This document shows, in pieces, positions 11,116-20,705 of a stretch of DNA of 63,967 nt. The notes beneath the pieces were generated by a model. That model did not search any database, was not told the origin of the DNA, and saw only the letters and a program-made list of their open reading frames with translations. The stretch lies in NCBI GenBank assembly GCA_020718845.1, contig DYRG01000013.1, positions 1 to 63,967 on the forward strand. The letters are read 5' to 3'. A program made the position numbers and the translations under genes. This DNA comes from Thiomargarita sp. (GTDB lineage: Bacteria; Pseudomonadota; Gammaproteobacteria; Beggiatoales; Beggiatoaceae). Each line of letters begins with the position of its first letter. The stretch's first letter is position 1.

Positions 11116-14100
11116 CTAACTCTGATCCAATTCCATATCAATGCCCAACGAACGAATTTCTTTCACTAATACATTGAAAGATTCCGGCATATTTGCTTCC
11201 ATTCGATGATCGCCGTCGACAATATTTTTGTATATCTTTGTTCTACCATTCACGTCATCGGATTTCACGGTCAACATTTCTTGTAATGTATAAGAAGCTC
11301 CATAGGCTTCTAATGCCCAAACTTCCATTTCACCAAAACGTTGTCCACCAAACTGTGCTTTACCGCCTAAAGGTTGCTGTGTTACCAAACTATAAGGTCC
11401 AGTTGAACGTGCGTGCATCTTATCATCAACTAAGTGATTTAATTTCAACATGTGCATATAACCAACGGTGACTTTTCTTTCAAATGCTTCACCCGTTCTT
11501 CCGTCGTATAATTGCACTTGTCCATCATCTGACAAATCAGCTAATCTCAACATCATTTTGATTTCAGATTCGTGCGCACCATCAAAGACTGGCGTTGCCA
11601 TTGGAACACCCGCAATTAAATTGTCCGCTAATTCTAAAATATCACCGTCAGAAAATTTCTTCAGCTCTTCTTTTTTACCAGTGGTGTTATAGATTTGCTC
11701 TAAAAAGTCTTTGAGTTTTTTGAGGCGAGCTTTATCGTATTTTTGACGATATTCATCAAGCATTTTCTCAATTTTTTCACCCAATCCTTTCGCCGCCCAA
11801 CCTAAGTGGGTTTCTAAGATTTGTCCAATGTTCATCCGTGAAGGAACGCCTAACGGATTTAAAACAATATCAACCGGTTTTCCACTATCCATGAAAGGCA
11901 TATCTTCAACGGGAACAATCATCGATACAACCCCTTTGTTTCCATGGCGACCCGCCATTTTATCTCCAGGTTGAACGCGACGTTTCACTGCCAAATAGAC
12001 TTTCACCATTTTTAAAACCCCAGGTGGCAAATCATCACCCGCTGCGAGTTTCTTACGTTTTTCTTCAAAATGTTCATCATTGAGTTTGCGTTGATTTTTC
12101 AAACGCACGTGCGCCCGATCTAACGCATCATTCAATTCATCTTTTTGTAAGGTAATTTCAAACCATTGTTCGTGTTGCAAACTTGCTAAGTATTCTGAGG
12201 TAATTGTACCGTCAGATTTCAAACCTGATGGTCCTCTCAAAGCGATTTGTCCGACTAATGCTCTTTCTAAACGTTGAAAAGTATCGTCTTCTAAAATCCG
12301 ATAACGGTCGCGCAAATCCTTTTGGAATTTATCTAATTCAGCTTTTTCAATGCTTTGCGCACGCGAATCTTTTTCTACGCCGTCGCGTGTGAAAACCTGA
12401 ACATCAATTACTGTTCCAAACGTTCCAGAAGGCACTCTTAATGAGGTATCTTTAACATCCGATGCTTTCTCACCAAATATCGCTCTTAACAGTTTTTCTT
12501 CGGGTGTTAATTGGGTTTCACCTTTGGGAGTAACTTTACCGACTAAAATATCCCCAGGTTTAACTTCTGCACCAATATGAATAATACCCGCTTCATCCAA
12601 TTTTCTTAATGCAGATTCAGCAACATTTGGAATATCATCAGAAATATCTTCAGGTCCTAATTTGGTATCGCGTGCAACGCATACTTGCTCAACAATGTGA
12701 ATGGAAGTGAAACGATCTTGCTCAACGACTCTCTCTGAAATTAAAATAGAATCTTCAAAGTTGTAACCATTCCAAGGCGTAAAGGCAACTAACATATTTT
12801 GACCTAATGCTAATTCACCTAAATCAGTGGAAGGTCCATCGGCTAAAACGTCACCTTTTGCAATCTCATCACCAGGTTTAACTAAAGGACGTTGATTAAT
12901 ACAAGTGTTTTGGTTTGAACGGGTGTATTTTGTTAAAGAATAAATATCAACGCCGCTTTCATCTTCTTTCACTTCGTTATCATTGGCACGAACCACAATT
13001 CTTCCCGCGTCAACGGTATCAACAATTCCACCCCGTTCTGCGATAACAACCACACCCGAATCGATTGCAACCGTACGTTCCATTCCAGTGCCGACTAATG
13101 GTTTCTCTGCACGAATTAAAGGAACAGCTTGACGTTGCATATTTGAACCCATTAATGCACGGTTCGCGTCGTTGTGTTCTAAGAAAGGAATTAAAGATGC
13201 CGCCACAGAAACAATTTGTTTCGGAGAAACATCCATATAACTCACTTCAGTGGCTGGTTTTAACATTGATTCTTCTTTATACCGACAAGGTACAAATTCT
13301 TCTGTTAAATACCCTTTTTCATCAACAGGGACATTTGCCTGTGCAATCACGAAGTTTCCTTCTTCAATCGCTGACAAATATTCCACTTCATCGGTGACGC
13401 GAGTTTTAGTAACTTCTTCACCGTTTTCATTAATGACTTTCTCGGCAGCGACTTTACGATATGGAGTTTCTAAGAAACCATATTTGTTGGTTCTCGAATA
13501 AACCGCCAATGAGTTGATTAATCCAATGTTTGGACCTTCAGGCGTTTCAATAGGACAAACCCGACCATAATGGGTTGGATGAACGTCGCGGACTTCAAAT
13601 CCCGCTCTTTCACGCGTCAAACCACCCGGCCCTAACGCAGAAACCCGACGTTTGTGCGTAATTTCAGAAAGCGGGTTGTTTTGATCCATGAATTGAGAAA
13701 GTTGGCTCGATCCAAAGAATTCTCTAATCGCCGCAGAAACCGGTTTTGCATTCATTAATTCTTGCGGCATCATGCTTTCTGATTCAGAGAGCGACAAACG
13801 TTCTTTAACGGCTCTTTCTACCCGCACCAAACCGATTCTGAATTGGTTTTCTGCCATTTCACCGACGCTACGAATTCTTCGATTGCCTAAATGATCGATG
13901 TCGTCGACTTGACCGTTGCCGTTACGAATATTGATTAACTCTTTGATTACTAAGAGAATATCTTCGTGCGATAAAATGCCTTCGCCGATCACTTCTTCAC
14001 GTCCAACGCGGCGATTAAATTTCATTCGACCGACCGTCGACAAATCGTAACGATCTAATTTAAAAAACAATCCGTTGAAAAGTTCTTCGGCGGCTTCACG

Positions 14101-15261
14101 AGTCGGCGGTTCGCCAGGACGCATCATTCGATAAATTTCAACTAACGCATCGGTTTGCGTTTTAGTTTGATCGATGCGCAAAGTATCCGAAACATACGGA
14201 CCGTGATCTAAGTCATTGGTATATAAGGTTTTAAATGTCGTAATGCCGGTGATGCTTAATTTATCGAGCAATTCTTGATCGATTTGGGTATTAGCCTCGA
14301 CCAAAATTTCGCCCGTCGACGTGTCGATAATGTCGCGCGCTAAAACCTTGCCGTGTAAATATTCAGGCGGAACAGTGAGTTGCGTAATGCCCGCTTTTTC
14401 TAACTGTTTGATATGTCTAGCAGTTATGCGTTTGCCACTTTCAACGATAATGTTGTCGTCCGAATCTTTGATGTCGAACGCAGAAATTTCACCGCGCAAC
14501 CGTTCGGGCGAAAATGCCCATTGCCAACCTTGCTCAGAATTTGAGAATTGATTGGTTTCAAAAAACATCTCGAGCATTTGTTGATTGGTGTAATTCATTG
14601 CGCGCAACAGAATCGTGACGGGCAATTTACGGCGACGATCAATCCGCACAAACAAACAATCTTTCGGATCAAATTCAAAATCTAACCACGATCCACGATA
14701 AGGAATAATTCTCGCTGAAAACAATAACTTACCCGAAGAATGTGTTTTGCCTTTATCATGATCGAAAAACACCCCAGGCGAACGATGTAATTGAGAAACG
14801 ATCACCCGTTCCGTTCCATTAATTACAAAAGTCCCGTTGCGCGTCATCAACGGCAAATCACCCATATAGACTTCTTGTTCTTTGATGTCTTTGATTGTCT
14901 TGGGTTTATGGTCTTTGTCTTTTGCGTCTTTATCGTAAAGCACCAATTGGACTTTGACCCGCAACGGCGCGGCGTAAGTCATTCCCCGAATAATACATTC
15001 CTTCACGTCGAAGGGAGGTTTGCCCAGCCGATAACTGACATATCTTAATTCGGCATTCCCCGAGTGGCTTTCAATCGGAAACACCGACGAAAAAGCCGCG
15101 TGAAGCCCAAGAGGTTCGCGGTGATCGGGTAATTTATCTTGTTGCAAAAATTCCCGATAAGATTTAACTTGTATCTCGAGAAGATAGGGAATTTTCTGAA
15201 GGGTGGTGCGTTTGCTAAAATCCTTGCGGATGCGCTTTTTTTCAGTGAAAGAATATGCCAT
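11116..15261 (-). CDS. rpoB: DNA-directed RNA polymerase subunit beta
   Basis: The frame is open from 15288, but the start is placed at the ATG at 15261: GGAG lies six bases upstream and the product begins [15 protein letters not shown], matching family convention. This gives 1381 residues. The rifampicin-pocket region ([22 protein letters not shown]) and the C-terminal [20 protein letters not shown] segment are both intact. It pairs with rpoC downstream. Upstream it is separated from rplL by a membrane-protein gene and a terminator, which departs from the usual rplL-rpoB linkage, so rpoB probably has its own promoter within 15262-15860. I could not point to that promoter with confidence. Confidence 0.99.
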   Translation of the reverse strand: MAYSFTEKKRIRKDFSKRTTLQKIPYLLEIQVKSYREFLQQDKLPDHREPLGLHAAFSSVFPIESHSGNAELRYVSYRLGKPPFDVKECIIRGMTYAAPLRVKVQLVLYDKDAKDKDHKPKTIKDIKEQEVYMGDLPLMTRNGTFVINGTERVIVSQLHRSPGVFFDHDKGKTHSSGKLLFSARIIPYRGSWLDFEFDPKDCLFVRIDRRRKLPVTILLRAMNYTNQQMLEMFFETNQFSNSEQGWQWAFSPERLRGEISAFDIKDSDDNIIVESGKRITARHIKQLEKAGITQLTVPPEYLHGKVLARDIIDTSTGEILVEANTQIDQELLDKLSITGITTFKTLYTNDLDHGPYVSDTLRIDQTKTQTDALVEIYRMMRPGEPPTREAAEELFNGLFFKLDRYDLSTVGRMKFNRRVGREEVIGEGILSHEDILLVIKELINIRNGNGQVDDIDHLGNRRIRSVGEMAENQFRIGLVRVERAVKERLSLSESESMMPQELMNAKPVSAAIREFFGSSQLSQFMDQNNPLSEITHKRRVSALGPGGLTRERAGFEVRDVHPTHYGRVCPIETPEGPNIGLINSLAVYSRTNKYGFLETPYRKVAAEKVINENGEEVTKTRVTDEVEYLSAIEEGNFVIAQANVPVDEKGYLTEEFVPCRYKEESMLKPATEVSYMDVSPKQIVSVAASLIPFLEHNDANRALMGSNMQRQAVPLIRAEKPLVGTGMERTVAIDSGVVVIAERGGIVDTVDAGRIVVRANDNEVKEDESGVDIYSLTKYTRSNQNTCINQRPLVKPGDEIAKGDVLADGPSTDLGELALGQNMLVAFTPWNGYNFEDSILISERVVEQDRFTSIHIVEQVCVARDTKLGPEDISDDIPNVAESALRKLDEAGIIHIGAEVKPGDILVGKVTPKGETQLTPEEKLLRAIFGEKASDVKDTSLRVPSGTFGTVIDVQVFTRDGVEKDSRAQSIEKAELDKFQKDLRDRYRILEDDTFQRLERALVGQIALRGPSGLKSDGTITSEYLASLQHEQWFEITLQKDELNDALDRAHVRLKNQRKLNDEHFEEKRKKLAAGDDLPPGVLKMVKVYLAVKRRVQPGDKMAGRHGNKGVVSMIVPVEDMPFMDSGKPVDIVLNPLGVPSRMNIGQILETHLGWAAKGLGEKIEKMLDEYRQKYDKARLKKLKDFLEQIYNTTGKKEELKKFSDGDILELADNLIAGVPMATPVFDGAHESEIKMMLRLADLSDDGQVQLYDGRTGEAFERKVTVGYMHMLKLNHLVDDKMHARSTGPYSLVTQQPLGGKAQFGGQRFGEMEVWALEAYGASYTLQEMLTVKSDDVNGRTKIYKNIVDGDHRMEANMPESFNVLVKEIRSLGIDMELDQS

Positions 15262-15315
15262 CATGTACTCCGCTTGCTGGATGTTCAAAAATACGATTTC
15301 TTTTAAAACTTGAAT

Positions 15316-15804
15316 TTAACTAAACAGATCATCAATAATAAAAAATAGAGCAATTAGACAATAAGTTGCTGCATTTATTAGAATACTACTCCTAAACGGT
15401 TTGTCGATATTTTTGCTCAAATATAAAACAACAAATTCAATTAAGGTACTTAACATATAGGCAATAGGAATTCCTAGTCGTACATCAGTATTATATAGAT
15501 CAATATCTTTATACCTATGAGAGAATAATAAACTCGTTGTTAAAATTCCTAAAACAGTTGAAACTATATTGCTAATAAAAACAATGCCAATCATTTGCCC
15601 AAATGTTATGTTTTTTTGTAAGTAAGCTAAAATTTTTGTTTCTAAAATTACTACTATCAAAAATACCCATGGTAGAAATATATTTAGGTAATACATATAT
15701 GAAAATGGTGGAGGAAGTAATCCTACACTTTGGTTTTTAGAAGATATGGCATAGCTTATCGTTGTATAAAATATAAAAACAAAAGCGACCAAATATTTTT
15801 GCAT
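15316..15804 (-). CDS. Small hydrophobic membrane protein of unknown function
   Basis: 162 residues with a signal-like N-terminus followed by three or four hydrophobic helices (LNIFLPWVFLIVVILETKIL, MIGIVFISNIVSTVLGILTT, AYMLSTLIEFVVLYLS, INAATYCLIALFFIID). The base composition is more A/T-rich than in the flanking rpo/rpl genes. AAGGA lies just upstream of the ATG. I do not recognise the family. Its position between rplL and rpoB, downstream of a strong terminator, marks it as an insertion into a normally unbroken operon. Confidence 0.7.
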   Translation of the reverse strand: MQKYLVAFVFIFYTTISYAISSKNQSVGLLPPPFSYMYYLNIFLPWVFLIVVILETKILAYLQKNITFGQMIGIVFISNIVSTVLGILTTSLLFSHRYKDIDLYNTDVRLGIPIAYMLSTLIEFVVLYLSKNIDKPFRSSILINAATYCLIALFFIIDDLFS

Positions 15805-15860
15805 ACATCCTTTGTATTTTATATAACACTCTAGTTTTAATGATATTTCTGAATAATATT

Positions 15861-15904
15861 AAAAAAGCACAAAAAGGCTGGCAATTGAGGGCATCTGCCA
15901 GCCT
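15861..15904 (-). terminator. Rho-independent terminator between rplL and the membrane-protein gene
   Basis: Perfect 9-bp stem: AGGCTGGCA at 15875-15883 against TGCCAGCCT at 15896-15904, with a 12-base loop. On the minus strand the stem is followed by T5-GTGC-T6. It is GC-rich and much stronger than a partial attenuator. It lies 120 bases after the rplL stop. Confidence 0.85.
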
Positions 15905-15983
15905 ATAAATCATTCGATGGTTGCTTTAGAAAGCTCAAGTTATTTTTTCAATTAAAATAGTTAATTACGGTTATTTATATATA

Positions 15984-16015
15984 ATTCGTTCCCATAAATA
16001 ACTATAGGAACGAAT
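15984..16015 (-). repeat. Hairpin just downstream of rplL
   Basis: 9-bp inverted repeat, ATTCGTTCC (15984-15992) with GGAACGAAT (16007-16015), starting 10 bases after the rplL stop. There is no T-run after it, so it is more likely an mRNA-stabilising or processing hairpin in the rplL 3' region than a terminator. In Escherichia coli the rplL-rpoB spacer carries an RNase III processing site at a comparable place; function here is inferred. Confidence 0.5.
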
Positions 16016-16024
16016 AAAAGAAAA

Positions 16025-16396
16025 CTACTTGATTTCTACTTTCGCGCCAGCGTCTTCAAGTTTTTTCTTGATGTCTTCTGCGTCGGCTTTAGAAATGCCT
16101 TCTTTCAAAGTTGTGGGTGCGCCTTCAACAGCGGCTTTCGCTTCACCTAAACCTAAACCAGTGATTGCACGAACCACTTTAATGACTTCAACTTTCTTCT
16201 CGCCAAAAGACGCTAAAATGACGTTGAATTCGGTTTGTTCTTCAACAACTGCTGCTGCCGCTACAGGTGCTGCGACTGCAACGGCTGCTGCCGCAGAAAC
16301 GCCGAATTTGTCTTCCATCATTTTGATGAGTTCGACGATTTCCATGACGGTTTTGCCAGCAATGGCTTCTAAGATTTGATCATTTGATAAGGACAT
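16025..16396 (-). CDS. rplL: 50S ribosomal protein L7/L12
   Basis: 123 residues. An N-terminal dimerisation domain is followed by an Ala/Val-rich hinge (about residues 35-55) and the C-terminal factor-binding domain with the typical [20 protein letters not shown] segment. It forms the ribosomal stalk that recruits EF-Tu, EF-G and other GTPases. It follows rplJ by 35 bp on the minus strand and shares its leader. It is followed by a hairpin and a strong terminator, so it probably ends the transcript that begins at the L10 leader. Confidence 0.98.
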   Translation of the reverse strand: MSLSNDQILEAIAGKTVMEIVELIKMMEDKFGVSAAAAVAVAAPVAAAAVVEEQTEFNVILASFGEKKVEVIKVVRAITGLGLGEAKAAVEGAPTTLKEGISKADAEDIKKKLEDAGAKVEIK

Positions 16397-16431
16397 TTGA
16401 AAACTCCAGAAAAATTAAAAAGTTAAAAGAA

Positions 16432-16959
16432 TTAAGCCGCTTCTTTTTGGTCGCGGATGGCGGCGATAGTGCGAACGAATTTGGCGTGTGGTTCTGCCAA
16501 CGTGCGAACAAATTTGGTGATCGGGGCTTGCATCACCGACATTAACATACTTAATGCTTGGTCGCGGGTTGGGAGTTTAGCGAGTTTTTCAATATCTGAT
16601 GCGGGTAATAATTGACCGCCAACAGATACGAATTTCACGACTAACTTGTTGTTTTCTTTAGCAAAATCTTTGATGACGCGAGCCGCACAGCCCGGATCAG
16701 CTTTCGAGAACGCCAACAACAACGGACCTGTCAAGGCATCTTGAATGCACTCAAACTCCGTTCCTGCGACGGCACGTCTTGCCAAAGTATTTCTAACCAC
16801 TTTGAGGTACACGCCTTCTTCACGGGCTTTTTTGCGCAGCGCGGTCATTTTCTCAACGGTAATGCCTTGATATTCAGCCGCTACCATTGAAAATGCACTC
16901 GCCGCGATGTCTGCCACTTCTGCCACAATAACGCGCTTATCTTCTAGCTTAATGGGCAT
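16432..16959 (-). CDS. rplJ: 50S ribosomal protein L10
   Basis: 175 residues. L10 anchors L7/L12 dimers to 23S rRNA and represses its own mRNA by binding the leader. The N-terminal RNA-binding part (IVAEVADIAASAFSMVAAEY, RKKAREEGVYLKVVRNTLARRA) and a C-terminal helix for L12 binding (near 140-175) are clear. A ribosome site (GAGGTGAACC) precedes the ATG. The 5' region carries a structured leader. It is separated from rplA by about 2 kb of accessory genes, so the leader region must carry the rplJL promoter. Confidence 0.98.
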   Translation of the reverse strand: MPIKLEDKRVIVAEVADIAASAFSMVAAEYQGITVEKMTALRKKAREEGVYLKVVRNTLARRAVAGTEFECIQDALTGPLLLAFSKADPGCAARVIKDFAKENNKLVVKFVSVGGQLLPASDIEKLAKLPTRDQALSMLMSVMQAPITKFVRTLAEPHAKFVRTIAAIRDQKEAA

Positions 16960-16980
16960 TGGTTCACCTCAGTTTCATTA

Positions 16981-17135
16981 GGACAAAATAAGCATTTGAA
17001 ATGCTCGGTTATAATACGGCTCTGATTTCTAAAAATCTCCGCCGTCTGCGTAGGTTGTTTTGAGAAACAATTAACGATTCCTCGACCTACGGTCTTTGAC
17101 GACTATCAGGCTTTTTTTTACTCATCCTAATAGTC
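16981..17135 (-). promoter_or_regulatory. L10 (rplJL) autoregulatory mRNA leader
   Basis: On the minus strand a long stem is formed by GACCGTAGGTC and the later CCTACGCAGACGGC (plus-strand positions 17084-17094 and 17041-17054). A purine-rich GGAGATTTTTAGAAATC segment and then the rplJ ribosome site follow. This matches the proteobacterial L10 leader, to which the L10-L12 complex binds to shut down translation. A second hairpin (17101-17110 with 17126-17135, 9 of 10 pairs plus one G-U) sits just upstream. The upstream A/T-rich stretch 17150-17231 should hold the promoter but gives no clear consensus. Confidence 0.8.
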
Positions 17136-17231
17136 CTTACAAAGTCTTTTTCTTTTCTAGTTCTTAAAAAACTAAAAATTAATATCTTATTAATTTTCTT
17201 CAATTTTAAATTAGAAATATTATATTATTTT

Positions 17232-17723
17232 TTATTTTAATTTTGCTATTTGTGAAATGTCTAGTTCAACAGGCAATAAATGTCCAGAATCTGATACTAT
17301 TAATCGTACACGTTTTCTTTTGTTATTAATATCTACAATCACACCCTTTAAATCATTTACAAACACAATTTCATCTATTTTAAAAGGTACCTTTCGATGA
17401 GAATCACAAATAATATTTGCTATTTGCTCACCATCTTCTGAACCAACAATTCCTCCAATCGCTGTTCCTGCAATTCTTGCTGCTCCAAACGCTCCAGCAC
17501 ACCCAAACAATGCAGAAAGTCCAAACGTAAAAGGAGCGGTAACCAAAGAAGCGGCACAAGTACTCGTTGCTCCCACTGCTGCCAAACCTAAAGTGCTTCC
17601 TACAACAACACCCATCGCTCTACCGCCTTTTACTCCAATAGATTTGGCAGTTTCACAATCTGCATTAACTATTTGATTTGAAAGTGCAATAACAGTAGCT
17701 GCAACTATATTTTTTAATTTCAT
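17232..17723 (-). CDS. Exported glycine/alanine-rich protein of unknown function
   Basis: The frame extends to 17741, but AGGAG lies seven bases before the ATG at 17723, so the product is 163 residues starting MKLKNIVAATVIALS. A cleavable signal peptide is likely (ending near VNA/DCE). A Gly/Ala-rich hydrophobic stretch follows (about residues 25-100), like a glycine-zipper membrane segment. A small basic beta-rich C-terminal domain with KGVIVDINNKRKRVRLIV ends the protein. Cys residues at about 23, 54 and 69 could pair in the periplasm. Family not recognised. It is part of an accessory group inserted between rplA and the L10 leader. Confidence 0.65.
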   Translation of the reverse strand: MKLKNIVAATVIALSNQIVNADCETAKSIGVKGGRAMGVVVGSTLGLAAVGATSTCAASLVTAPFTFGLSALFGCAGAFGAARIAGTAIGGIVGSEDGEQIANIICDSHRKVPFKIDEIVFVNDLKGVIVDINNKRKRVRLIVSDSGHLLPVELDISQIAKLK

Positions 17724-17753
17724 AACATTTCTCCTGCGCATGAGAAAATAAAA

Positions 17754-18350
17754 TTATTTATAAAAATCAATGATATACTGCAAAACACCTAAAATTTTTT
17801 CTACGTTATCAATGTAATAATGTTTTTTGTCAATGGTAATAATATTTTGTTCTAATTTAAGAAATTGCCAAATTTCACCAGTTGTTACACAACCATAAAT
17901 CGTATTGATTTCACCTTTATTAAAAATCTGCGATCCAATCATTTGAGCAACACATTGTCCTAATCCCGCTCCAATATCGTGTTTTTTCGCTTCAATTAAT
18001 GCAAAGATCGGTTTTTGAATAGTATGTTTCATTTCACCTTTGGTTAAAATAAAATCACATTCACCGACTAACCCTTTACTTTGATCAACATCTAATCGCT
18101 CACCAGAATAAATTCCAAAACATTTAGGATTTCTTTTCTCAATTTCAATTAAAATAGGTGCAACAATAAATTCTGAACGGGCTTTTTCAGTTGAAGAAGA
18201 AGAAACCAAACTTAGTCCAGCCACTAAAGTTTCTTTTAGCCAACTACTTGATTCTATTGGCAAAATATTACCAAATAAATTTTCAGAATCTTGCTCTTCT
18301 AAATTAAATTCTTGTTTTACTTTTGCAAGCGTAAAATGACTGTACGACAT
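17754..18350 (-). CDS. PD-(D/E)XK nuclease-like protein
   Basis: 198 residues. The core reads GECDFIL, then about 15 residues later FALIEAKK, then GLGQCVAQMIGSQIFNKG. This is the Asp, Glu-x-Lys, Gln pattern of the PD-(D/E)XK fold, with the Gln helix matching restriction-endonuclease-like domains. An acidic upstream helix (RSEFIVAPILIEIE) is also typical. No DNA-recognition domain is visible, so it may be an uncharacterised nuclease or a fold relative. It lies in a tight minus-strand row with the DUF2442 gene five bases upstream and the exported protein about 30 bases downstream. Confidence 0.65.
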   Translation of the reverse strand: MSYSHFTLAKVKQEFNLEEQDSENLFGNILPIESSSWLKETLVAGLSLVSSSSTEKARSEFIVAPILIEIEKRNPKCFGIYSGERLDVDQSKGLVGECDFILTKGEMKHTIQKPIFALIEAKKHDIGAGLGQCVAQMIGSQIFNKGEINTIYGCVTTGEIWQFLKLEQNIITIDKKHYYIDNVEKILGVLQYIIDFYK

Positions 18351-18355
18351 ATCTT

Positions 18356-18586
18356 TTAATCTTCATATAATGTTTCTGGGGCAATATCTGCACCGTTTCC
18401 CCAACAAATTGTCCAACCATCAATAAAAAATTTTTTAAAATACTCTTTTTCTTTTAATGGTTCAAACATTTCACCTTTTAACCACTTTGAAAAGTCAACG
18501 ATTTTAGAAATGCCATTATCAAATGTTAATTTGATTTTATAATCAACAACATACTCGGCTTCTATTACAACAGGAAGATAATTCAT
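18356..18586 (-). CDS. DUF2442 domain protein
   Basis: The frame opens at 18616, but AAAGG lies close before the ATG at 18586 (MNYLPVVIEAEYV), so that start is preferred; it gives 76 residues. The sequence KIKLTFDNGISKIVDFSKWL and the C-terminal GWTICWGNGADIAPETLYE are the DUF2442 pattern. Members are short, single-domain proteins frequently encoded next to DUF4160 proteins, as here, and the pair is often listed as toxin-antitoxin-like. Which partner, if any, is toxic is not shown. Confidence 0.85.
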   Translation of the reverse strand: MNYLPVVIEAEYVVDYKIKLTFDNGISKIVDFSKWLKGEMFEPLKEKEYFKKFFIDGWTICWGNGADIAPETLYED

Positions 18587-18599
18587 AAACCTTTTTCCT

Positions 18600-18860
18600 T
18601 TAATTAAGCGGTGCAATTTTACTAAAAGATTTATCTTGTCGCATATTTTGCCAATTTTCTATTAATTCATTTTGATGAAGCAACGTCCATTCTTTAATTA
18701 GTCGTTTCGCAGTTATAGAAGAAACGTTTCCTTTCAACATTTCACCATTAAAATCAAATACTCCTCTTTGTCCTTGATATTCTGCGTGAAAATGCGGTGG
18801 ATTATGCTCGTTATAGAACATTCTAATAACAATCCCAAAAAACATTGAAATATGCGGCAT
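18600..18860 (-). CDS. DUF4160 domain protein
   Basis: 86 residues beginning MPHISMFFGIVIRMFYNEHNPPHFH; the NPPHFHAEY motif and the following GVFDFNGEMLKG are the DUF4160 signature. It ends 13 bases before the chosen start of the DUF2442 gene, so the two form an operon-like pair. It follows rplA on the same strand across a 38-bp inverted repeat. The function of the family is unknown; the conserved His residues could bind metal. Confidence 0.85.
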   Translation of the reverse strand: MPHISMFFGIVIRMFYNEHNPPHFHAEYQGQRGVFDFNGEMLKGNVSSITAKRLIKEWTLLHQNELIENWQNMRQDKSFSKIAPLN

Positions 18861-18876
18861 AATTTCTTTTCACTAT

Positions 18877-18914
18877 TTTCCTCTCTAAATTTGATTTAAA
18901 AACCAGAGAGGAAA
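18877..18914. repeat. Inverted repeat after rplA
   Basis: TTTCCTCTCT (18877-18886) faces AGAGAGGAAA (18905-18914), a 10-bp perfect stem with an 18-base loop. No T-run follows on either strand. It separates rplA from the accessory DUF4160/DUF2442 genes and could be a 3'-end stabiliser or weak terminator for the rplKA transcript. Confidence 0.55.
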
Positions 18915-18923
18915 TTTACAAGA

Positions 18924-19616
18924 TTAATTTACACTAGATAAATCAACCATTAAACCCGGTCCCATCGTGCTAGAAACCGTAACGCGTTTCATATACACAC
19001 CTTTAGAGGTCGAGGGTTTCATTTTGTTTAAATCGGCTAATAAGGCTTTTAAGTTACCTTTTAACGATTCAACTTCAAATGAAAGATTACCTAATTTGCA
19101 ATGAATAATCCCGCCTTTATCAGTACGATAGCGCACTTGACCCGCTTTTGCGTTTTTAACTGCATTTGCAACGTCAGCCGTTACCGTGCCGACTTTAGGG
19201 TTGGGCATTAAACCACGAGGTCCTAAAATTTGACCTAATTGACCGACCACCCGCATTGCATCAGGAGAAGCAATTACGACATCAAAATTCATTTGACCCG
19301 CTTTAACTTGTTCCGCTAAATCTTCCATGCCGACGATGTCTGCGCCCGCAGCTTTAGCCGCTTCAACGTTTGCGCCTTGTGTGAACACGGCAACACGAAC
19401 CGTTGCGCCCGTTCCGTTTGGTAAGACCGTAGAACCACGCACGACTTGATCAGATTTACGAGGATCAACGCCTAAATTCACAGCAACATCAACAGATTCA
19501 ACAAATTTTGAAGGTGGTAATGATTTCAATACTTCAAATGCTTCTTCAACAGAATAAACTTTACCGTGAACTACTTTTTCTGCAATTGCTTTGGCGCGTT
19601 TAGTTAATTTTGCCAT
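18924..19616 (-). CDS. rplA: 50S ribosomal protein L1
   Basis: 230 residues, full length. Typical segments are [40 protein letters not shown], and [16 protein letters not shown]1 forms the mobile L1 stalk near the E site and represses the rplKA mRNA. It follows rplK with two bases between stop and start, so translation is coupled. The next core gene, rplJ, is about 2 kb downstream instead of adjacent. Confidence 0.98.
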   Translation of the reverse strand: MAKLTKRAKAIAEKVVHGKVYSVEEAFEVLKSLPPSKFVESVDVAVNLGVDPRKSDQVVRGSTVLPNGTGATVRVAVFTQGANVEAAKAAGADIVGMEDLAEQVKAGQMNFDVVIASPDAMRVVGQLGQILGPRGLMPNPKVGTVTADVANAVKNAKAGQVRYRTDKGGIIHCKLGNLSFEVESLKGNLKALLADLNKMKPSTSKGVYMKRVTVSSTMGPGLMVDLSSVN

Positions 19617-19618
19617 GA

Positions 19619-20053
19619 TTAGTTCACTCCTTCCGTTTCAATACCCATACTACGCGCACTTCCCGCAATCGTTCTTACCGCTGCATCCATATCTGCGGCG
19701 GTTAAATCTGCTTGTTTTGTTTTAACGATTTCTTCTAATTGCGCACGAGTCACTTTACCGACTTTATTGGTATGTGGTGTTTTACTTCCACTGGTAATAC
19801 CAGCCGCTTTTTTGAGCAAAATAGACGCTGGCGGAGATTTCATTTCGAAGGTGAAACTACGATCACTATACGCGGTAATTACGACAGGGATAGGAAGACC
19901 TTTTTCCATGCTTTGCGTACGAGCGTTAAACTCTTTACAAAACATCATGATATTTAAGCCATGTTGACCTAATGCTGGACCTACGGGAGGACTTGGTTTT
20001 GCGTCGCCCGCTTTAACTTGCAATTTAATGTAGGCGGTAACTTTCTTTGCCAT
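19619..20053 (-). CDS. rplK: 50S ribosomal protein L11
   Basis: 144 residues, full length: [21 protein letters not shown] at the N-terminus (with the Pro-rich hinge) and the rRNA-binding C-terminal domain with [12 protein letters not shown]. It forms part of the GTPase-associated centre and is needed for RelA activation. First gene of the rplKA pair, 65 bp after nusG on the same strand. Confidence 0.98.
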   Translation of the reverse strand: MAKKVTAYIKLQVKAGDAKPSPPVGPALGQHGLNIMMFCKEFNARTQSMEKGLPIPVVITAYSDRSFTFEMKSPPASILLKKAAGITSGSKTPHTNKVGKVTRAQLEEIVKTKQADLTAADMDAAVRTIAGSARSMGIETEGVN

Positions 20054-20118
20054 TTTTTCTATCCTTTGGGTATTAGCGTCTTAACGACTCCCCATTAATG
20101 TTAAATGAAATAAAAAAT

Positions 20119-20685
20119 TTACTCTTTTGCAACCTGCGCAAATTCTAATTCTACTGGCGTTGAACGACCAAAAATTAATACTGCAACCCGAACGCGGTTC
20201 TTTTCGTAATTAACGTCTTCGACAACGCCGTTGAAATCATTGAAAGGACCATCGGTAACGCGCACCACTTCACCCACTTCAAATAAGACTTTTGGACGGG
20301 GTTTGTCTGCGCTATCATGTAAGCGTTGTAAAATGGCTTCTGCTTCTTTTTCAGAAATCGGGGCGGGGCGTTCTTTTGTTCCACCAATGAAACCCATGAC
20401 TTTAGGAACTTCTTTTACTAAATGCCACGTTTCATCGTTCATGACCATTTTAACAAGCACATAACCAGGATAGAGTTTGCGTTCAGTGGTGTATTTTTTG
20501 CCTTCGCGCATTTCTGTGACAGGCTCAGTTGGTACTAATACCAAGTATTCGCCAGTAGTTTCGTCTTGACCAAATAATTCTTGCAATGAACTGCGTTTAA
20601 TACGTTCCTTTAAAGAACGCTCAACACTTTTCTCAAAACCAGAATAGGCATGTACAACATACCAACGCATTTTTTCCTCTGCCAT
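20119..20685 (-). CDS. nusG: Transcription termination/antitermination factor NusG
   Basis: The frame opens at a TTG at 20691, but the ATG at 20685 ([16 protein letters not shown]) has AAGG at good spacing, giving 188 residues. The NGN domain ([47 protein letters not shown]) and the C-terminal KOW domain ([22 protein letters not shown]) are both complete. NusG binds RNA polymerase and links it to Rho or to the ribosome. It follows secE by 20 bp, in the classical secE-nusG order. Confidence 0.98.
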   Translation of the reverse strand: MAEEKMRWYVVHAYSGFEKSVERSLKERIKRSSLQELFGQDETTGEYLVLVPTEPVTEMREGKKYTTERKLYPGYVLVKMVMNDETWHLVKEVPKVMGFIGGTKERPAPISEKEAEAILQRLHDSADKPRPKVLFEVGEVVRVTDGPFNDFNGVVEDVNYEKNRVRVAVLIFGRSTPVELEFAQVAKE

Positions 20686-20705
20686 GCCCAAACCCTTTCT
20701 TTAAA

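Noticed and set aside
17089-17127. 12-codon frame on the minus strand in the L10 leader (MSKKKPDSRQRP)
   Set aside because: It lies inside a stable hairpin and has no amino-acid-run logic of an attenuator; the leader structure explains the sequence.
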